From the IMG/VR virus record IMGVR_UViG_3300036851_000359, positions 1 to 45,753 of that record: 45,753 nt of DNA; one strand, written 5' to 3'. The translations under genes and the position numbers were made by a program. This DNA is from a virus. Below are positions 1 to 7,907 of this stretch, piece by piece; positions within the stretch are counted from its first letter, which is position 1; each line of letters starts with the position of its first letter. The notes under the pieces are model-generated. The model was not told where the DNA came from, ran no database searches, and saw only the letters and a program-made list of their open reading frames with translations.

Positions 1-127
1 TAGGTGACGGGCACTCTCAGAGAAGGATCTCAAGATGGCAAGGATTGTTAGGAATTACAGTTTGATGGGACAGTTGCTCACCACGGTTGTGACGGTGGGT
101 ACGACTACAGGGACGGTGGCGATTACG
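1..127. repeat. Left copy of 127-bp terminal direct repeat (contig overlap)
   Basis: Bases 1-127 are identical to 45627-45753. The repeat starts in the stop codon region of the glycosyltransferase gene and ends inside the first virion gene, so it has no boundary related to gene structure. A perfect overlap of 127 bases is what de Bruijn assemblers leave when they close a circle with k=127. The best reading is a circular or circularly permuted genome of 45,626 bp, not a physical terminal repeat. Confidence 0.95.
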
Positions 128-436
128 GGAATCCGGCCTCCCGAGGCTGGAGCGAAGGTTGAGAAGTGGTGGGTTACGCCACGGACAGCAGGGGCTGGCA
201 CCGGGGCACTTACCTGTTACATCGCGTATGCGGGTGGAACCTCCTCAACGAGTCAAATCAGCGCCGCCATCACATTTCTCCCTGATACCGCTGCGGGCGT
301 AGTGGCTGAGGCGGGCGGAAATCCTTCTGTCGCGATCCCCACGACCGCTCTCAACAAAGACTGCGTGTTCATCGTCACCGCTGGTACCACTAACACCGCT
401 CCTGCGCTTGACATGGGCGTGATCTGGAGGCTGTAG
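35..436 (+). CDS. Small beta-rich structural protein, possible head decoration protein
   Basis: This 133-residue protein is rich in Thr, Ala, Gly and Val and has one early Cys-free beta-strand pattern (TTGTVAIT near residues 24-31). There is no signal peptide or membrane segment. It lies 3 bases before a protein of similar size and composition and just upstream of the portal gene, in a cluster of head genes. An AGAAGGA Shine-Dalgarno sequence lies upstream of the ATG. Position and composition suggest a minor capsid, decoration or fibre component. No family was recognised, so the role is an inference from context. Confidence 0.75.
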   Translation: MARIVRNYSLMGQLLTTVVTVGTTTGTVAITGIRPPEAGAKVEKWWVTPRTAGAGTGALTCYIAYAGGTSSTSQISAAITFLPDTAAGVVAEAGGNPSVAIPTTALNKDCVFIVTAGTTNTAPALDMGVIWRL

Positions 437-439
437 GTT

Positions 440-829
440 ATGGCTACCGGACCAGTTAAGATTGGAAGTTTCGCTGCTACGACAGCGGGTACAGTCAGCA
501 TTACCCCCGCCGCATCCCCAGGGATTGGCGGCTTGGGGAGTAACCTCTTCCTGGAGATTACAGCAATCAGCTCTGGATCAGCTCTTACCACCTCTGGAGC
601 CGCGTTCAAGTGGCTTTCCCCCGGAGGAGGCACATCAGTTACAGTAGCGTCCATTAGTGCCGCGCTCGTTACCTCTACTACCAATGGGCAGTTTCTCACT
701 ATCGCTTCCGCTTTCGGTACAACCGCTAATCGCGTCTGCCCGATGCCGAATCAAGTACAGGTAACGTTCCAAACCGCCGCCGCCACCAACGGTATCGCGT
801 GCGACCTCTATCTCATCCCCGCTAACTAG
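440..829 (+). CDS. Small beta-rich structural protein, possible partner of the preceding one
   Basis: This 129-residue protein resembles its upstream neighbour in size, Thr/Ala/Ser richness and an N-terminal strand motif (TTAGTVSIT, near residues 14-22). The two genes are separated by 3 bases and could be a diverged tandem pair. The portal gene follows 7 bases downstream. Decoration or head-fibre function is likely from position only. Confidence 0.75.
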   Translation: MATGPVKIGSFAATTAGTVSITPAASPGIGGLGSNLFLEITAISSGSALTTSGAAFKWLSPGGGTSVTVASISAALVTSTTNGQFLTIASAFGTTANRVCPMPNQVQVTFQTAAATNGIACDLYLIPAN

Positions 830-836
830 GAAGTAG

Positions 837-2717
837 ATGGACACTCAATCAGCAGCCTTCGCGCCCGGAGCGTTGCCGCAAATCAACGCTCCCTCGTCGA
901 AGGATCGTGAGTTTGTGCTCGACTTCGTGTCGAAGAGCACCAACTATCGCTCCCGTTACGTGGACATATGGGACGAAGTACTCTGTAACTACATGGTGAG
1001 CTTTGACTCGGGGCGAGGTGGACGAGGCGACTCATGGAATTGGCAACGCAACGGAGGTCCGCAGTATTCGAGTCCCATCGCGAGAGGCTTTACGCAGACG
1101 GGAGGGAGGTGGGCAAGGCTTAAGGATCCTGAGACACATCAGGTAGTCGAGACGCTTGCTACCGACTCAATGAGTCTCGCGTTCGGCCAGCGAGATTACC
1201 TCAAGGCGGTTCCGATCGGGATGGACGATCCCGAGAAGGCACGGCTGCTCTCTCGGCTACTTATGGGCGCGCTGGAGTCACCTAACGTTTTCCTGACTAA
1301 CTATCTAGGCTACAAGGACGCCTATATCTTCGGCACCTCGATCATGGAGTTAGGGTGGGAGAGGTGCTCGCGGATGCAGATGACACCGCAAGGGCCGCAG
1401 CAGATCATGTACCGAGACGCTCCCCTGCTGCGACAAGTCGATTTGTATGATTTCTACCCTGACCCAATGGGAACTCGCATCCAGCACGACATGGTAGGGG
1501 TGGCGAAGCGGTTCCGCATCACGAAGGCACAGGCCCTCGAACTTGCTCAGCTTGGCGTCTACGACATGCAGGTTGTGCAGCGGCTCATTCAGCGCAACGG
1601 TAAGGATTCAGAGAGTCGCTCAACAGGCGGGCCGATCAGGTTCCCCGACGAAGCAAAGCAAGCACCTCGCGACACAGGCGTGCTGGAGGGATTCGAGTAT
1701 TGGGGGATGGTCCCGCACGAAACTCCCGACGGCGCTCAGAACAGAGTGATTACCCTCCTTGAGGGAGAAGTGGTGAGAAGCAGCATCAATCCCTACTTCG
1801 ACGGCAAGGTGCCCTTCAAGGAGATCGTAGTGAATCCGATTGCCGGGCGGTTCTACGGACTCGGCCCTGGGGAGGTGATCCGCTATCTCCAAGACTCTAC
1901 CGATCATCGTCTGATGAATCTTGATGACGCGGTGGGTCTTGCGGTACACGTTCCGTTACTCGTCGGCGCAAGCGTGGGGGCGAATCCTAATCAGCTCAAG
2001 AATCGCTCTCTCCTCGATATCATCCAGTGCAGCGGCGACGTGACGAATATCGCGCCGATCCCCGTTGACCTCAACGCGCTTCAGTTTGCGACTGCAGACA
2101 TGGTGCGTGGAAAGATGACGATGAGGGAGGCCACGGGAGCGACGAATCCGACGCAGGCGATTCCCTCTGGTGACCGGACGACCGCGACTGAGATCAACAC
2201 GCTTACTGAATCTGCCTCCAAACATACGGCGCTCATGGTGCAGGTATACGAGAGAGATTACCTCAACTGGCTAGGTTGCACCTACCACTATCGCCTGCGA
2301 CAGTTCGGCTCTCCCGAGTATATCGTCACGCTGGAAGGTGAGCCCTTCCTGGTGCGGCTTGAGGACGTTGATTACGAGAGCGACGTGCGCTTCATGGGCA
2401 GCCTCCACGCCAAGACGAAGGCGCAAGAGGCGATGGCTTACACTCAATTCCTTACTGTTGCTAATCCAGACTCGATCAAGTACTTTCCGCAAGTGGTGAT
2501 CAGATTTGGCAGAGACGTGCTCGACATCAAAGACGCCGAGCTGATGGTCAAGCAAGCTCAGCAGCAGATGGCAATCGACATGATGCTGCAGGGGATGATG
2601 GGGGCGGTTCAGCAGCAAGCGGACGCCGAGGAAGAGGTGGCGAAGGCCGCCTCCTCGAAGAAGAAAGGCTCTTCACCTAAGGCGAAGGCTGCTCCGGCGG
2701 GGACTCCCTCGAAATGA
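837..2717 (+). CDS. Portal protein (head-tail connector)
   Basis: The 626-residue product fits the large portal proteins of short-tailed phages. It forms the dodecameric DNA channel at one capsid vertex, where terminase and the tail dock. The N-terminal half is rich in aromatic residues (YRSRYVDIWDEVLCNY, residues about 37-52), followed by a mixed alpha/beta core with a YDFYPDP element near residue 205. The C-terminus is a Gln/Ala/Lys-rich helical tail, as in many portals. It begins the portal-scaffold-capsid order typical of tailed phages and overlaps the next gene by 4 bases (ATGA). The assignment rests on size, order and overall pattern. Confidence 0.85.
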   Translation: MDTQSAAFAPGALPQINAPSSKDREFVLDFVSKSTNYRSRYVDIWDEVLCNYMVSFDSGRGGRGDSWNWQRNGGPQYSSPIARGFTQTGGRWARLKDPETHQVVETLATDSMSLAFGQRDYLKAVPIGMDDPEKARLLSRLLMGALESPNVFLTNYLGYKDAYIFGTSIMELGWERCSRMQMTPQGPQQIMYRDAPLLRQVDLYDFYPDPMGTRIQHDMVGVAKRFRITKAQALELAQLGVYDMQVVQRLIQRNGKDSESRSTGGPIRFPDEAKQAPRDTGVLEGFEYWGMVPHETPDGAQNRVITLLEGEVVRSSINPYFDGKVPFKEIVVNPIAGRFYGLGPGEVIRYLQDSTDHRLMNLDDAVGLAVHVPLLVGASVGANPNQLKNRSLLDIIQCSGDVTNIAPIPVDLNALQFATADMVRGKMTMREATGATNPTQAIPSGDRTTATEINTLTESASKHTALMVQVYERDYLNWLGCTYHYRLRQFGSPEYIVTLEGEPFLVRLEDVDYESDVRFMGSLHAKTKAQEAMAYTQFLTVANPDSIKYFPQVVIRFGRDVLDIKDAELMVKQAQQQMAIDMMLQGMMGAVQQQADAEEEVAKAASSKKKGSSPKAKAAPAGTPSK

Positions 2718-3040
2718 GCGCCGACTATATCGACCGCTTCAACAAGCTCATCCGGGGCAATCAGAAGTCAGCCGCTCACCTCGCCGTCGTTGCTGAGCAT
2801 ACCGAGGAGGAGAAGTTGCTGAAGGCACTTGATGACGTAGCGAGGAATGACTCGATCTTCCCTACTCTCGACAAGTGGTTTGACAGTCTCATCAAACTCG
2901 CACGTGCTCAGCAACGAGCCTCCCTGACCAACCATCCCCTCATGTGTCACTATGACGGGCAGGTTGCCGCTTTGGAGTCACTCAAAGCGACTCTTCTCTC
3001 CTTCCGCCGCGAAGGTGACTCTTCGCCGCAGCAGAGGTAA
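2714..3040 (+). CDS. Small helical protein between portal and scaffold
   Basis: The gene encodes 108 residues and starts with an ATGA overlap on the portal stop. The protein is predicted mostly helical and charged, with no Cys cluster or membrane segment. The scaffold-like gene follows 2 bases later, so it belongs to the head assembly operon. No family was recognised. It could be a head assembly chaperone or minor virion component. Confidence 0.75.
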   Translation: MSADYIDRFNKLIRGNQKSAAHLAVVAEHTEEEKLLKALDDVARNDSIFPTLDKWFDSLIKLARAQQRASLTNHPLMCHYDGQVAALESLKATLLSFRREGDSSPQQR

Positions 3041-3042
3041 TC

Positions 3043-3786
3043 ATGTCGGACCAGCCTACCGCGCCTAGCGCCGCAGGTGCTCCCGCAGCCACAGCACCAG
3101 ACGCCACTCCCACCACTCCTGCCGTAGACTACGCTGCACGAGCGGCTCAACTTGAGAGAGAGCTAGCCGACTTCAAGGTGCGCGAAGGTCGTTACCGCAA
3201 TGAGAAGGGAGTTCGCGAGGCGAGAATTCGTGAACTTGAGCAGCTTGCGCTCAACTCTTCAGGTCAGCCTGATCAGTACAGCCAGTCTGACCAGTCTCAG
3301 CAGCAATGGCAACCTAGCCAGTACTCCACACAGAGCCCAGGGTACATGCCTGCCGCCGATGTAGTCACCCGAGACGAGTTCGATCTCTATCGCTTCCAGC
3401 GAGACAACCCCGACAAGTTCGAGGCGGTCAAGTCGGTAGCGCTGGATGGTAATCGAGTGGGTAACTTCATTCGGTATCGCGTGGACGCGTGGGGGCGACC
3501 TGTCGTGGGACCGGATGGTCGCGCAGTAGGTGATATCTACGCGACTTACTCTGCCATTCGCACTCACCTTGAGAACGAGGAATTGCGGGCAAAGGTGTCT
3601 CAAGCCTCCCCTAACCGCAACCCCGCGCACGCTACGATTTCGGGAAGTGGTGGCTCGGCTCCTCTTCAGGAGAGCGACGAAGCTTTCTTGAACGATCCGA
3701 ACACAACTCCCGAGATGATCCGCGAGAGGTTCCCCGAGCAGTTCGCACAGGACCCTGGCGGAGGCAAGAGCTGGCTGCGCGGCTAA
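3043..3786 (+). CDS. Probable capsid scaffolding protein
   Basis: This 247-residue acidic protein has an Ala/Pro/Thr-rich N-terminus, a heptad-like helical stretch around residues 33-66 (LERELADFK...EARIRELEQL), a Gln/Ser-rich linker near residues 74-100 and a charged C-terminal half. This layout, and the place directly before the capsid gene, is characteristic of phage scaffolding proteins, which guide procapsid assembly and are then removed. No protease gene was seen nearby. Confidence 0.75.
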   Translation: MSDQPTAPSAAGAPAATAPDATPTTPAVDYAARAAQLERELADFKVREGRYRNEKGVREARIRELEQLALNSSGQPDQYSQSDQSQQQWQPSQYSTQSPGYMPAADVVTRDEFDLYRFQRDNPDKFEAVKSVALDGNRVGNFIRYRVDAWGRPVVGPDGRAVGDIYATYSAIRTHLENEELRAKVSQASPNRNPAHATISGSGGSAPLQESDEAFLNDPNTTPEMIRERFPEQFAQDPGGGKSWLRG

Positions 3787-3821
3787 CCTCGCGTTTAACA
3801 CACGCGACATAGGACTAGAGA

Positions 3822-4784
3822 ATGGCTGCTGCAAATAGCTATCAGGCGGCAAACTCCAGTTATGCTGGAGTTGTCAATACCATCTACATCGAGAAGCAGT
3901 TCCTTCGCTTCCTGCGGCGTAGACTCGTAGGAGTACCTCTCGCGAAGCCCTCAACGCTTCCCGAGAATATGGGTAAGACGGTGCGATGGAACTACTTTGT
4001 CGCGCCTGTTGCTGGACTCGCCAACCTGACTGCCGATACCACGAACGAAGGTCTCTCCGGTAACGCCGCGACCGGCTACACCCTCACTTCCACCACTGCT
4101 ACCCTGCTTGAGTTCAAGAACTGGATGAGCTACAGCAAGGTGTTTCAGATCATCGCGCAGGCCGGGAGTGTGGATGAGATTGGCCGCGTCATGGCGTATG
4201 AGGCTGCGCTCTCGATGGACACGCACCTCATCGTGACGGCGTCGGCTTCCTCGAACACCCTCGACTCGGGGGCAGCCTTGACTGCCGACTTCCTGCGTCA
4301 GGGCGTCCAGAAGCTCGTCAACGCTGACGTAATGGGCCACCCGGACGCGGGAGGACTCTATATCCTCATCGCCTCCGGTGAAGCCGCTTACGACATGATG
4401 GGGGAAGGTGCCCCTGTCTGGTTCCAGGCTAAGAGTTCAGACTTCCAGGCTGCGCTTGTGCGCCCCCTTCAGGAAGGTGACCTCTCCAGTCAGCTTTACA
4501 ATGCCATCGTGAAGATCAGCAACAACATCGTGGTTGCGTCCTCGAACGACCAGAACTTGCTGATCGGCAACGAAGGGATCGGATTCGCGAGTCTCGCAAC
4601 CGACGTTACTCAGCCTCGTGTGATCAACACGCCGCCTGAGCAGAACGTCGCGAACCCGGTGCGGTCAAGCGGTACGATTGGCTGGTGGGCACTGGGAGCA
4701 GGCGCACTGCTGCAGAGCAACGCAGTTTGTGTGATCCTCTCTGACGCTGGTATCCACACCAACGCCGGGGCTACTTACGTCTAG
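3822..4784 (+). CDS. Major capsid protein, N4-gp56 family
   Basis: The 320-residue protein matches the N4-gp56 type of HK97-fold capsid protein. The N-terminal region pairs a Tyr/Phe/Leu-rich helix with GKTVRWNYF (residues about 51-59), followed by a long beta-rich core and a C-terminal GWWALGAGALL segment (about 288-298). It assembles the icosahedral shell. It has its own 35-base leader with a short CGCGT/ACGCG inverted repeat and is followed by a candidate terminator, both fitting a highly expressed gene. Family recognition is from pattern memory of the motif set. Confidence 0.9.
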   Translation: MAAANSYQAANSSYAGVVNTIYIEKQFLRFLRRRLVGVPLAKPSTLPENMGKTVRWNYFVAPVAGLANLTADTTNEGLSGNAATGYTLTSTTATLLEFKNWMSYSKVFQIIAQAGSVDEIGRVMAYEAALSMDTHLIVTASASSNTLDSGAALTADFLRQGVQKLVNADVMGHPDAGGLYILIASGEAAYDMMGEGAPVWFQAKSSDFQAALVRPLQEGDLSSQLYNAIVKISNNIVVASSNDQNLLIGNEGIGFASLATDVTQPRVINTPPEQNVANPVRSSGTIGWWALGAGALLQSNAVCVILSDAGIHTNAGATYV

Positions 4785-4800
4785 TCTGTGAGCTAGAGAA

Positions 4801-4847
4801 GTTCCTCCGACAAGGAACGAGTTTCGCCGTTCTCGCGAAAAACGGCG
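4801..4847 (+). terminator. Two hairpins after the capsid gene, candidate attenuating terminator
   Basis: A first hairpin pairs GTTCCT (4801-4806) with AGGAAC (4813-4818). A second pairs CGCCGTT (4825-4831) with AACGGCG (4841-4847) around a 9-base loop. A short T-containing tract (ACTCTTTC) follows, but there is no long T run, so termination may be partial, allowing downstream genes to be transcribed at a lower level. Confidence 0.5.
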
Positions 4848-4874
4848 ACTCTTTCGGGAGGTGCCTAGACTGAA

Positions 4875-5030
4875 ATGAAGCGCAATGTAGATTTCACTGT
4901 GCATCCCAAGCGTGCTGAGGAGATGGCAAGATTCATCAGAGATAATCTTGACTACTTGAGGAAAATGCGTGGTAAGGATTACTTTGTCATCGAGATCACT
5001 GAAGATCCTTCATGTCATGCGCGAGAGTAG
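4875..5030 (+). CDS. Small charged protein after the capsid gene (51 residues)
   Basis: An ATG at 4875 is preceded by GGGAGGT about 12 bases upstream and opens a 51-residue frame ending in TAG at 5028-5030. The product is charged and probably helical, with strong third-position G/C preference like its neighbours. It lies alone between the capsid terminator and the glycosyltransferase region. No family was recognised. Confidence 0.6.
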   Translation: MKRNVDFTVHPKRAEEMARFIRDNLDYLRKMRGKDYFVIEITEDPSCHARE

Positions 5031-5410
5031 GATTATGCTGCACATGGCCAGAGCGAGGATTAAGGTGTATGCACCTGAGGGGAGAGCCCGGCCAACCTGG
5101 AGCAACTCATTGCGCCATCTTCGAGAAACGCTACGACAAGATGCTCATCTTCATGGTGGATGCTGATGGGAAAGCGCAGGCATCTACCGTTTGCGAAACA
5201 ACCACATGGCCTGAGTGCTGCCGCCCTTTCTGCAGCCCGCCAGTCGAGGCTGGTAAAGCCGCTTCAGTTGAGCAAGAAGAGGGTGATGCTCGCTCTTCCG
5301 ACGGAGCACGCGCAGCTCACGACAGCGATTGCGATGATGCTGGCGGACGCTGTTGGACTGAGTATGACTCCGGGGTACCCGTTCGAGTTCGAGATAGCGA
5401 TAGTGAATGA
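5012..5410 (+). CDS. Doubtful cysteine-rich frame overlapping the glycosyltransferase start
   Basis: A 132-residue frame opens inside the end of the 51-residue gene. Its residues about 24-55 read like a real protein (RGEPGQPGATHC, IFEKRYDKMLIFMVDADGK) and use the codons common in this genome. The last half loses this character and runs about 250 bases into the glycosyltransferase frame. Either a short Cys-rich protein is real and its end is obscured by a frameshift, or the frame is chance. The 43-codon frame 5035-5166, which ends in a TGATG junction, is a competing interpretation. Confidence 0.3.
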   Translation: MSCARVGLCCTWPERGLRCMHLRGEPGQPGATHCAIFEKRYDKMLIFMVDADGKAQASTVCETTTWPECCRPFCSPPVEAGKAASVEQEEGDARSSDGARAAHDSDCDDAGGRCWTEYDSGVPVRVRDSDSE

Positions 5411-6020
5411 TAAGTATCCGACGGAGTACGCCCGCAACTGTCTCGCTAAGAAACTCCTCGACAGCAAGTGTGAGGCGATGTGGTTTATCGATAGCGACAC
5501 GCTACCTACCAGTAACTCGTTCGAGTTGCTCAAGGTGGACGCAGACATTGCGTGCGGCATCTATCCGATAGGGCGAGGTGATCGAGGCAACGAGAGGCTT
5601 CCCTTCGACTGGAGCTTCTACTTGCACGAGAAGGACTGGAGCTTTCGGCCACTACCCCTCGAAGCGTATGAGGAGAACGAGGTGGTCGAGTGTGATGCGG
5701 CTGCGACGGGCTGCATGATCATCAAGCGGCGTGTGATTGAACACTTCGCAAAGGACGCCCCCCTCGACAATGACGGCATTCCGGCTGTGTTCGACTGGCC
5801 CAAGTATGCAACAGGGAAGAGCATCACCTCAGATGATCTCTCCTTCTGCAGACGCGCAAAGGAGGCGGGATTCTCACTTAAGGTACACACTGGGATTCGC
5901 TGGGGCCACATCAAGCAGAGAGACATGCGAGACGTTTACGATCAACTCAAGTACGCCTTCATGGCAGGGGTAGGAGAACAGATGGCTAAGGAAGAGGAAG
6001 AAAATGTCGCTACCGCATAA
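5160..6020 (+). CDS. GT-A type glycosyltransferase, copy 1
   Basis: The protein has a nucleotide-sugar-dependent GT-A pattern. It has an initial strand (RVMLALPTE, residues 41-49), PTEYARNCL (87-95), then WFIDSDTLP with a DXD metal-binding motif at 111-113, and later WGHIKQRD. A second gene at 44766-45629 shares all these blocks, so the two are paralogues. The paralogue starts just before the first strand, so the 36 extra N-terminal residues here are doubtful. A TTG at 5268 would give a 250-residue protein that aligns end to end. The target could be virion protein, host surface glycan or DNA. Placement beside capsid genes favours virion glycosylation, which is inference. Confidence 0.8.
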   Translation: MLMGKRRHLPFAKQPHGLSAAALSAARQSRLVKPLQLSKKRVMLALPTEHAQLTTAIAMMLADAVGLSMTPGYPFEFEIAIVNDKYPTEYARNCLAKKLLDSKCEAMWFIDSDTLPTSNSFELLKVDADIACGIYPIGRGDRGNERLPFDWSFYLHEKDWSFRPLPLEAYEENEVVECDAAATGCMIIKRRVIEHFAKDAPLDNDGIPAVFDWPKYATGKSITSDDLSFCRRAKEAGFSLKVHTGIRWGHIKQRDMRDVYDQLKYAFMAGVGEQMAKEEEENVATA

Positions 6021-6570
6021 TTATCTTCTCTGCGCACCATCAGATGCCACCAACGCGATGGGCACGATGATGAGTGCAGCCGATCTCATCAAGGGGCTGC
6101 GTCAGTGCAACGCCAATCTGTTCAGCCCCGAGCCGAAGGGTAATTGGGACGCGAGGTGTCTCTGGCTAGGCCATCCGCGTGCGAACAAGAAAATCTGCGC
6201 TTTTCCCGCTGGGCCGATTCCTGAGTTTACGCAAGTTGGTCCGGGAGGCTACATCGAGTTGAGAGGTTGGCGTAGCATCCTCTCCCGTGCTATCGCTACG
6301 CGAGCGGTGAGGCGAGCTGACGTGGAGCGAGTCTTCAAGATCAGCATGGATCTTACCTCTCCAGAGAAGATATGCCAGCAGTGCCTCAAAGAGGGTCTCG
6401 GTAATCATCCCTCAAACGGCAAGAGCGGTCTCTGCGACACACATGATAAGCTGATGAACGACGAAATCACCCGCCAACGCACCAAAAAGGACGCTCCTTG
6501 GGCAGTGGCGGATATCGCGAGGCACTCGTCTCGCCAACCTGTGAGCGTCAGTGTAAGAGGCAAGCGATGA
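6004..6570 (+). CDS. Hypothetical protein with C-terminal Cys/His cluster
   Basis: The gene overlaps the glycosyltransferase end by 17 bases and the next start by 4 (ATGA), so it is translationally coupled on both sides. The 188-residue product has a C-terminal CQQC...CDTH arrangement (residues about 124-146) that could bind one zinc ion, followed by a basic tail. The N-terminal part (AGPIPEFTQVGPGGYIELRGW) is beta-rich. No family was recognised. Confidence 0.7.
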   Translation: MSLPHNYLLCAPSDATNAMGTMMSAADLIKGLRQCNANLFSPEPKGNWDARCLWLGHPRANKKICAFPAGPIPEFTQVGPGGYIELRGWRSILSRAIATRAVRRADVERVFKISMDLTSPEKICQQCLKEGLGNHPSNGKSGLCDTHDKLMNDEITRQRTKKDAPWAVADIARHSSRQPVSVSVRGKR

Positions 6571-7199
6571 GTTTGATGACTGTGAAGGGCAGTTCGAAGT
6601 GGAAGAATGGTATTCCGCGTAACTCCAGGGTTAGGATCGAGATTATGCCCTCGCGGATTCCTGTGTTTGATCAGATGGTAAGCAAGCAGGCGGTGCTGGA
6701 TCTTCCCCCTGGGCTGTACTCAATCACTGTGACTAAGTATCTCGGCGTGAATGCCAACAAGCGCCAAAGCATGATGAGGTGGGGAGGATTACGTCTCCAC
6801 GATATCACTCAGAAGCAGTACGAGGTATTGAGCGGCATGCGTACTAAGAACTTCAGCGGCATGATGACGGGGGATGGGTTCATCCTGTCGTGCGGAGCCA
6901 GTCAGTGTGACTTCAACACGAAGTCTCAGATCGACGCCATCATGCACGAGCTTGAGCATCGAGGAGTCTCGCTTGAGCAGATTGTCGAGGACTCTGATCT
7001 CTACCTAGCTGAGAACATCGATGAGCCTACTCCTCAGCCGCCACAGGAGGATGCGCCGCCACTTTCGTTCAACTCCGCTTCGTTTGAGCCTCCTATCGAA
7101 GACTCATTCGAGGACGACGGACCCGCCTTCAAGCCTCCGCAGGGTGAGCCCGTGATGCCTACCCGCCGTCCTCGTGGCCGTCCGCGCAAGAACTCCTAG
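6567..7199 (+). CDS. Hypothetical protein with a C-terminal AT-hook
   Basis: The start chosen is the ATG at 6567, which overlaps the previous stop as ATGA. A longer upstream frame exists but only shadows the preceding gene. The 210-residue product has a globular N-terminal region (about 1-145), an acidic Pro-rich linker (about 150-195) and ends in RRPRGRPRKNS. The GRP core flanked by Arg is the AT-hook motif that grips the minor groove of AT-rich DNA. It sits between the glycosyltransferase and the adaptor. A DNA-binding or packaging-related role is possible but unproven. Confidence 0.75.
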   Translation: MSLMTVKGSSKWKNGIPRNSRVRIEIMPSRIPVFDQMVSKQAVLDLPPGLYSITVTKYLGVNANKRQSMMRWGGLRLHDITQKQYEVLSGMRTKNFSGMMTGDGFILSCGASQCDFNTKSQIDAIMHELEHRGVSLEQIVEDSDLYLAENIDEPTPQPPQEDAPPLSFNSASFEPPIEDSFEDDGPAFKPPQGEPVMPTRRPRGRPRKNS

Positions 7200-7211
7200 T
7201 AGAGGTAGTCC

Positions 7212-7907
7212 ATGCCTGATGTGTACTATCAGAGTCCAATCAACTTCCCTCAGACAGCTCAGAATCGTACCCGCGCTCAGGCTAAGGAAGAGTTAGCCGA
7301 GTTCGCAGGGGGGGGTAACAAGCCTGATACTCTCGTGCGAGCGGGACGGAGCTGGGACGCGGCGGTACGAGAGTTCAACGTAGTGGGCTGGAGGTTCAAT
7401 CGCGTTCAGGCAGATATCACTCTAGTCGCCGGTACTAAGACCTACGAGCTGCCGACTGAGTTCCGCACCCCTGTGCGGGCTCAGTTGGTGGACTCAAATG
7501 ACGCTGAGAATTACACGCTGGAGTGGATACCCTACGAGAGATGGCAGATTACATTCGACTCGCAGCGGACGGGTGCGGGGTGTCCTGAAGGGTATACTGC
7601 TCTGAACATACACGGAACTGGACTAGTCAGGTACGAGCCATTTCCCGCTGGTACACTCTCCTATCCAACTGTCCGCCACACTTACCTCAAGCGCATCGCC
7701 CTCGCCACCACAGACGGTGATCGACTCGACGTTCCCGTGGAGGTAGACGAGGCAATCTTCCAGCTCGCACTCGCTTTCTTCATCAGCAAGCAGCGTTCCT
7801 TCGACGACGCACAGCAGATATTCGTTCTCGCCAAGACTCTACGACTGGAGTGTGAACGCGAACATCGCCACTGGATTGAGGAGAGTGGCTGGGGGGCTAC
7901 AGGCTAA
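7212..7907 (+). CDS. Head-to-tail adaptor protein (SU10-type)
   Basis: The 231-residue protein opens with a helical region containing AKEELAEFAGG, then W-rich segments (GRSWDAAVREFNVVGWRF, residues about 46-63), a beta-hairpin with TYELPTEFRTPVRAQL (about 78-93) and a C-terminal helical part with VDEAIFQLALAFFISKQR. This order matches adaptor proteins that sit under the portal in short-tailed phages such as SU10. It ends in a 1-base overlap with the tail spike gene. Confidence 0.75.
   Translation: MPDVYYQSPINFPQTAQNRTRAQAKEELAEFAGGGNKPDTLVRAGRSWDAAVREFNVVGWRFNRVQADITLVAGTKTYELPTEFRTPVRAQLVDSNDAENYTLEWIPYERWQITFDSQRTGAGCPEGYTALNIHGTGLVRYEPFPAGTLSYPTVRHTYLKRIALATTDGDRLDVPVEVDEAIFQLALAFFISKQRSFDDAQQIFVLAKTLRLECEREHRHWIEESGWGATG

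Noticed and set aside
5035-5166. 43-codon frame ending in a TGATG junction before glycosyltransferase copy 1
   Set aside because: The junction is attractive, but codon use and composition are poorer than in the overlapping 5012 frame.
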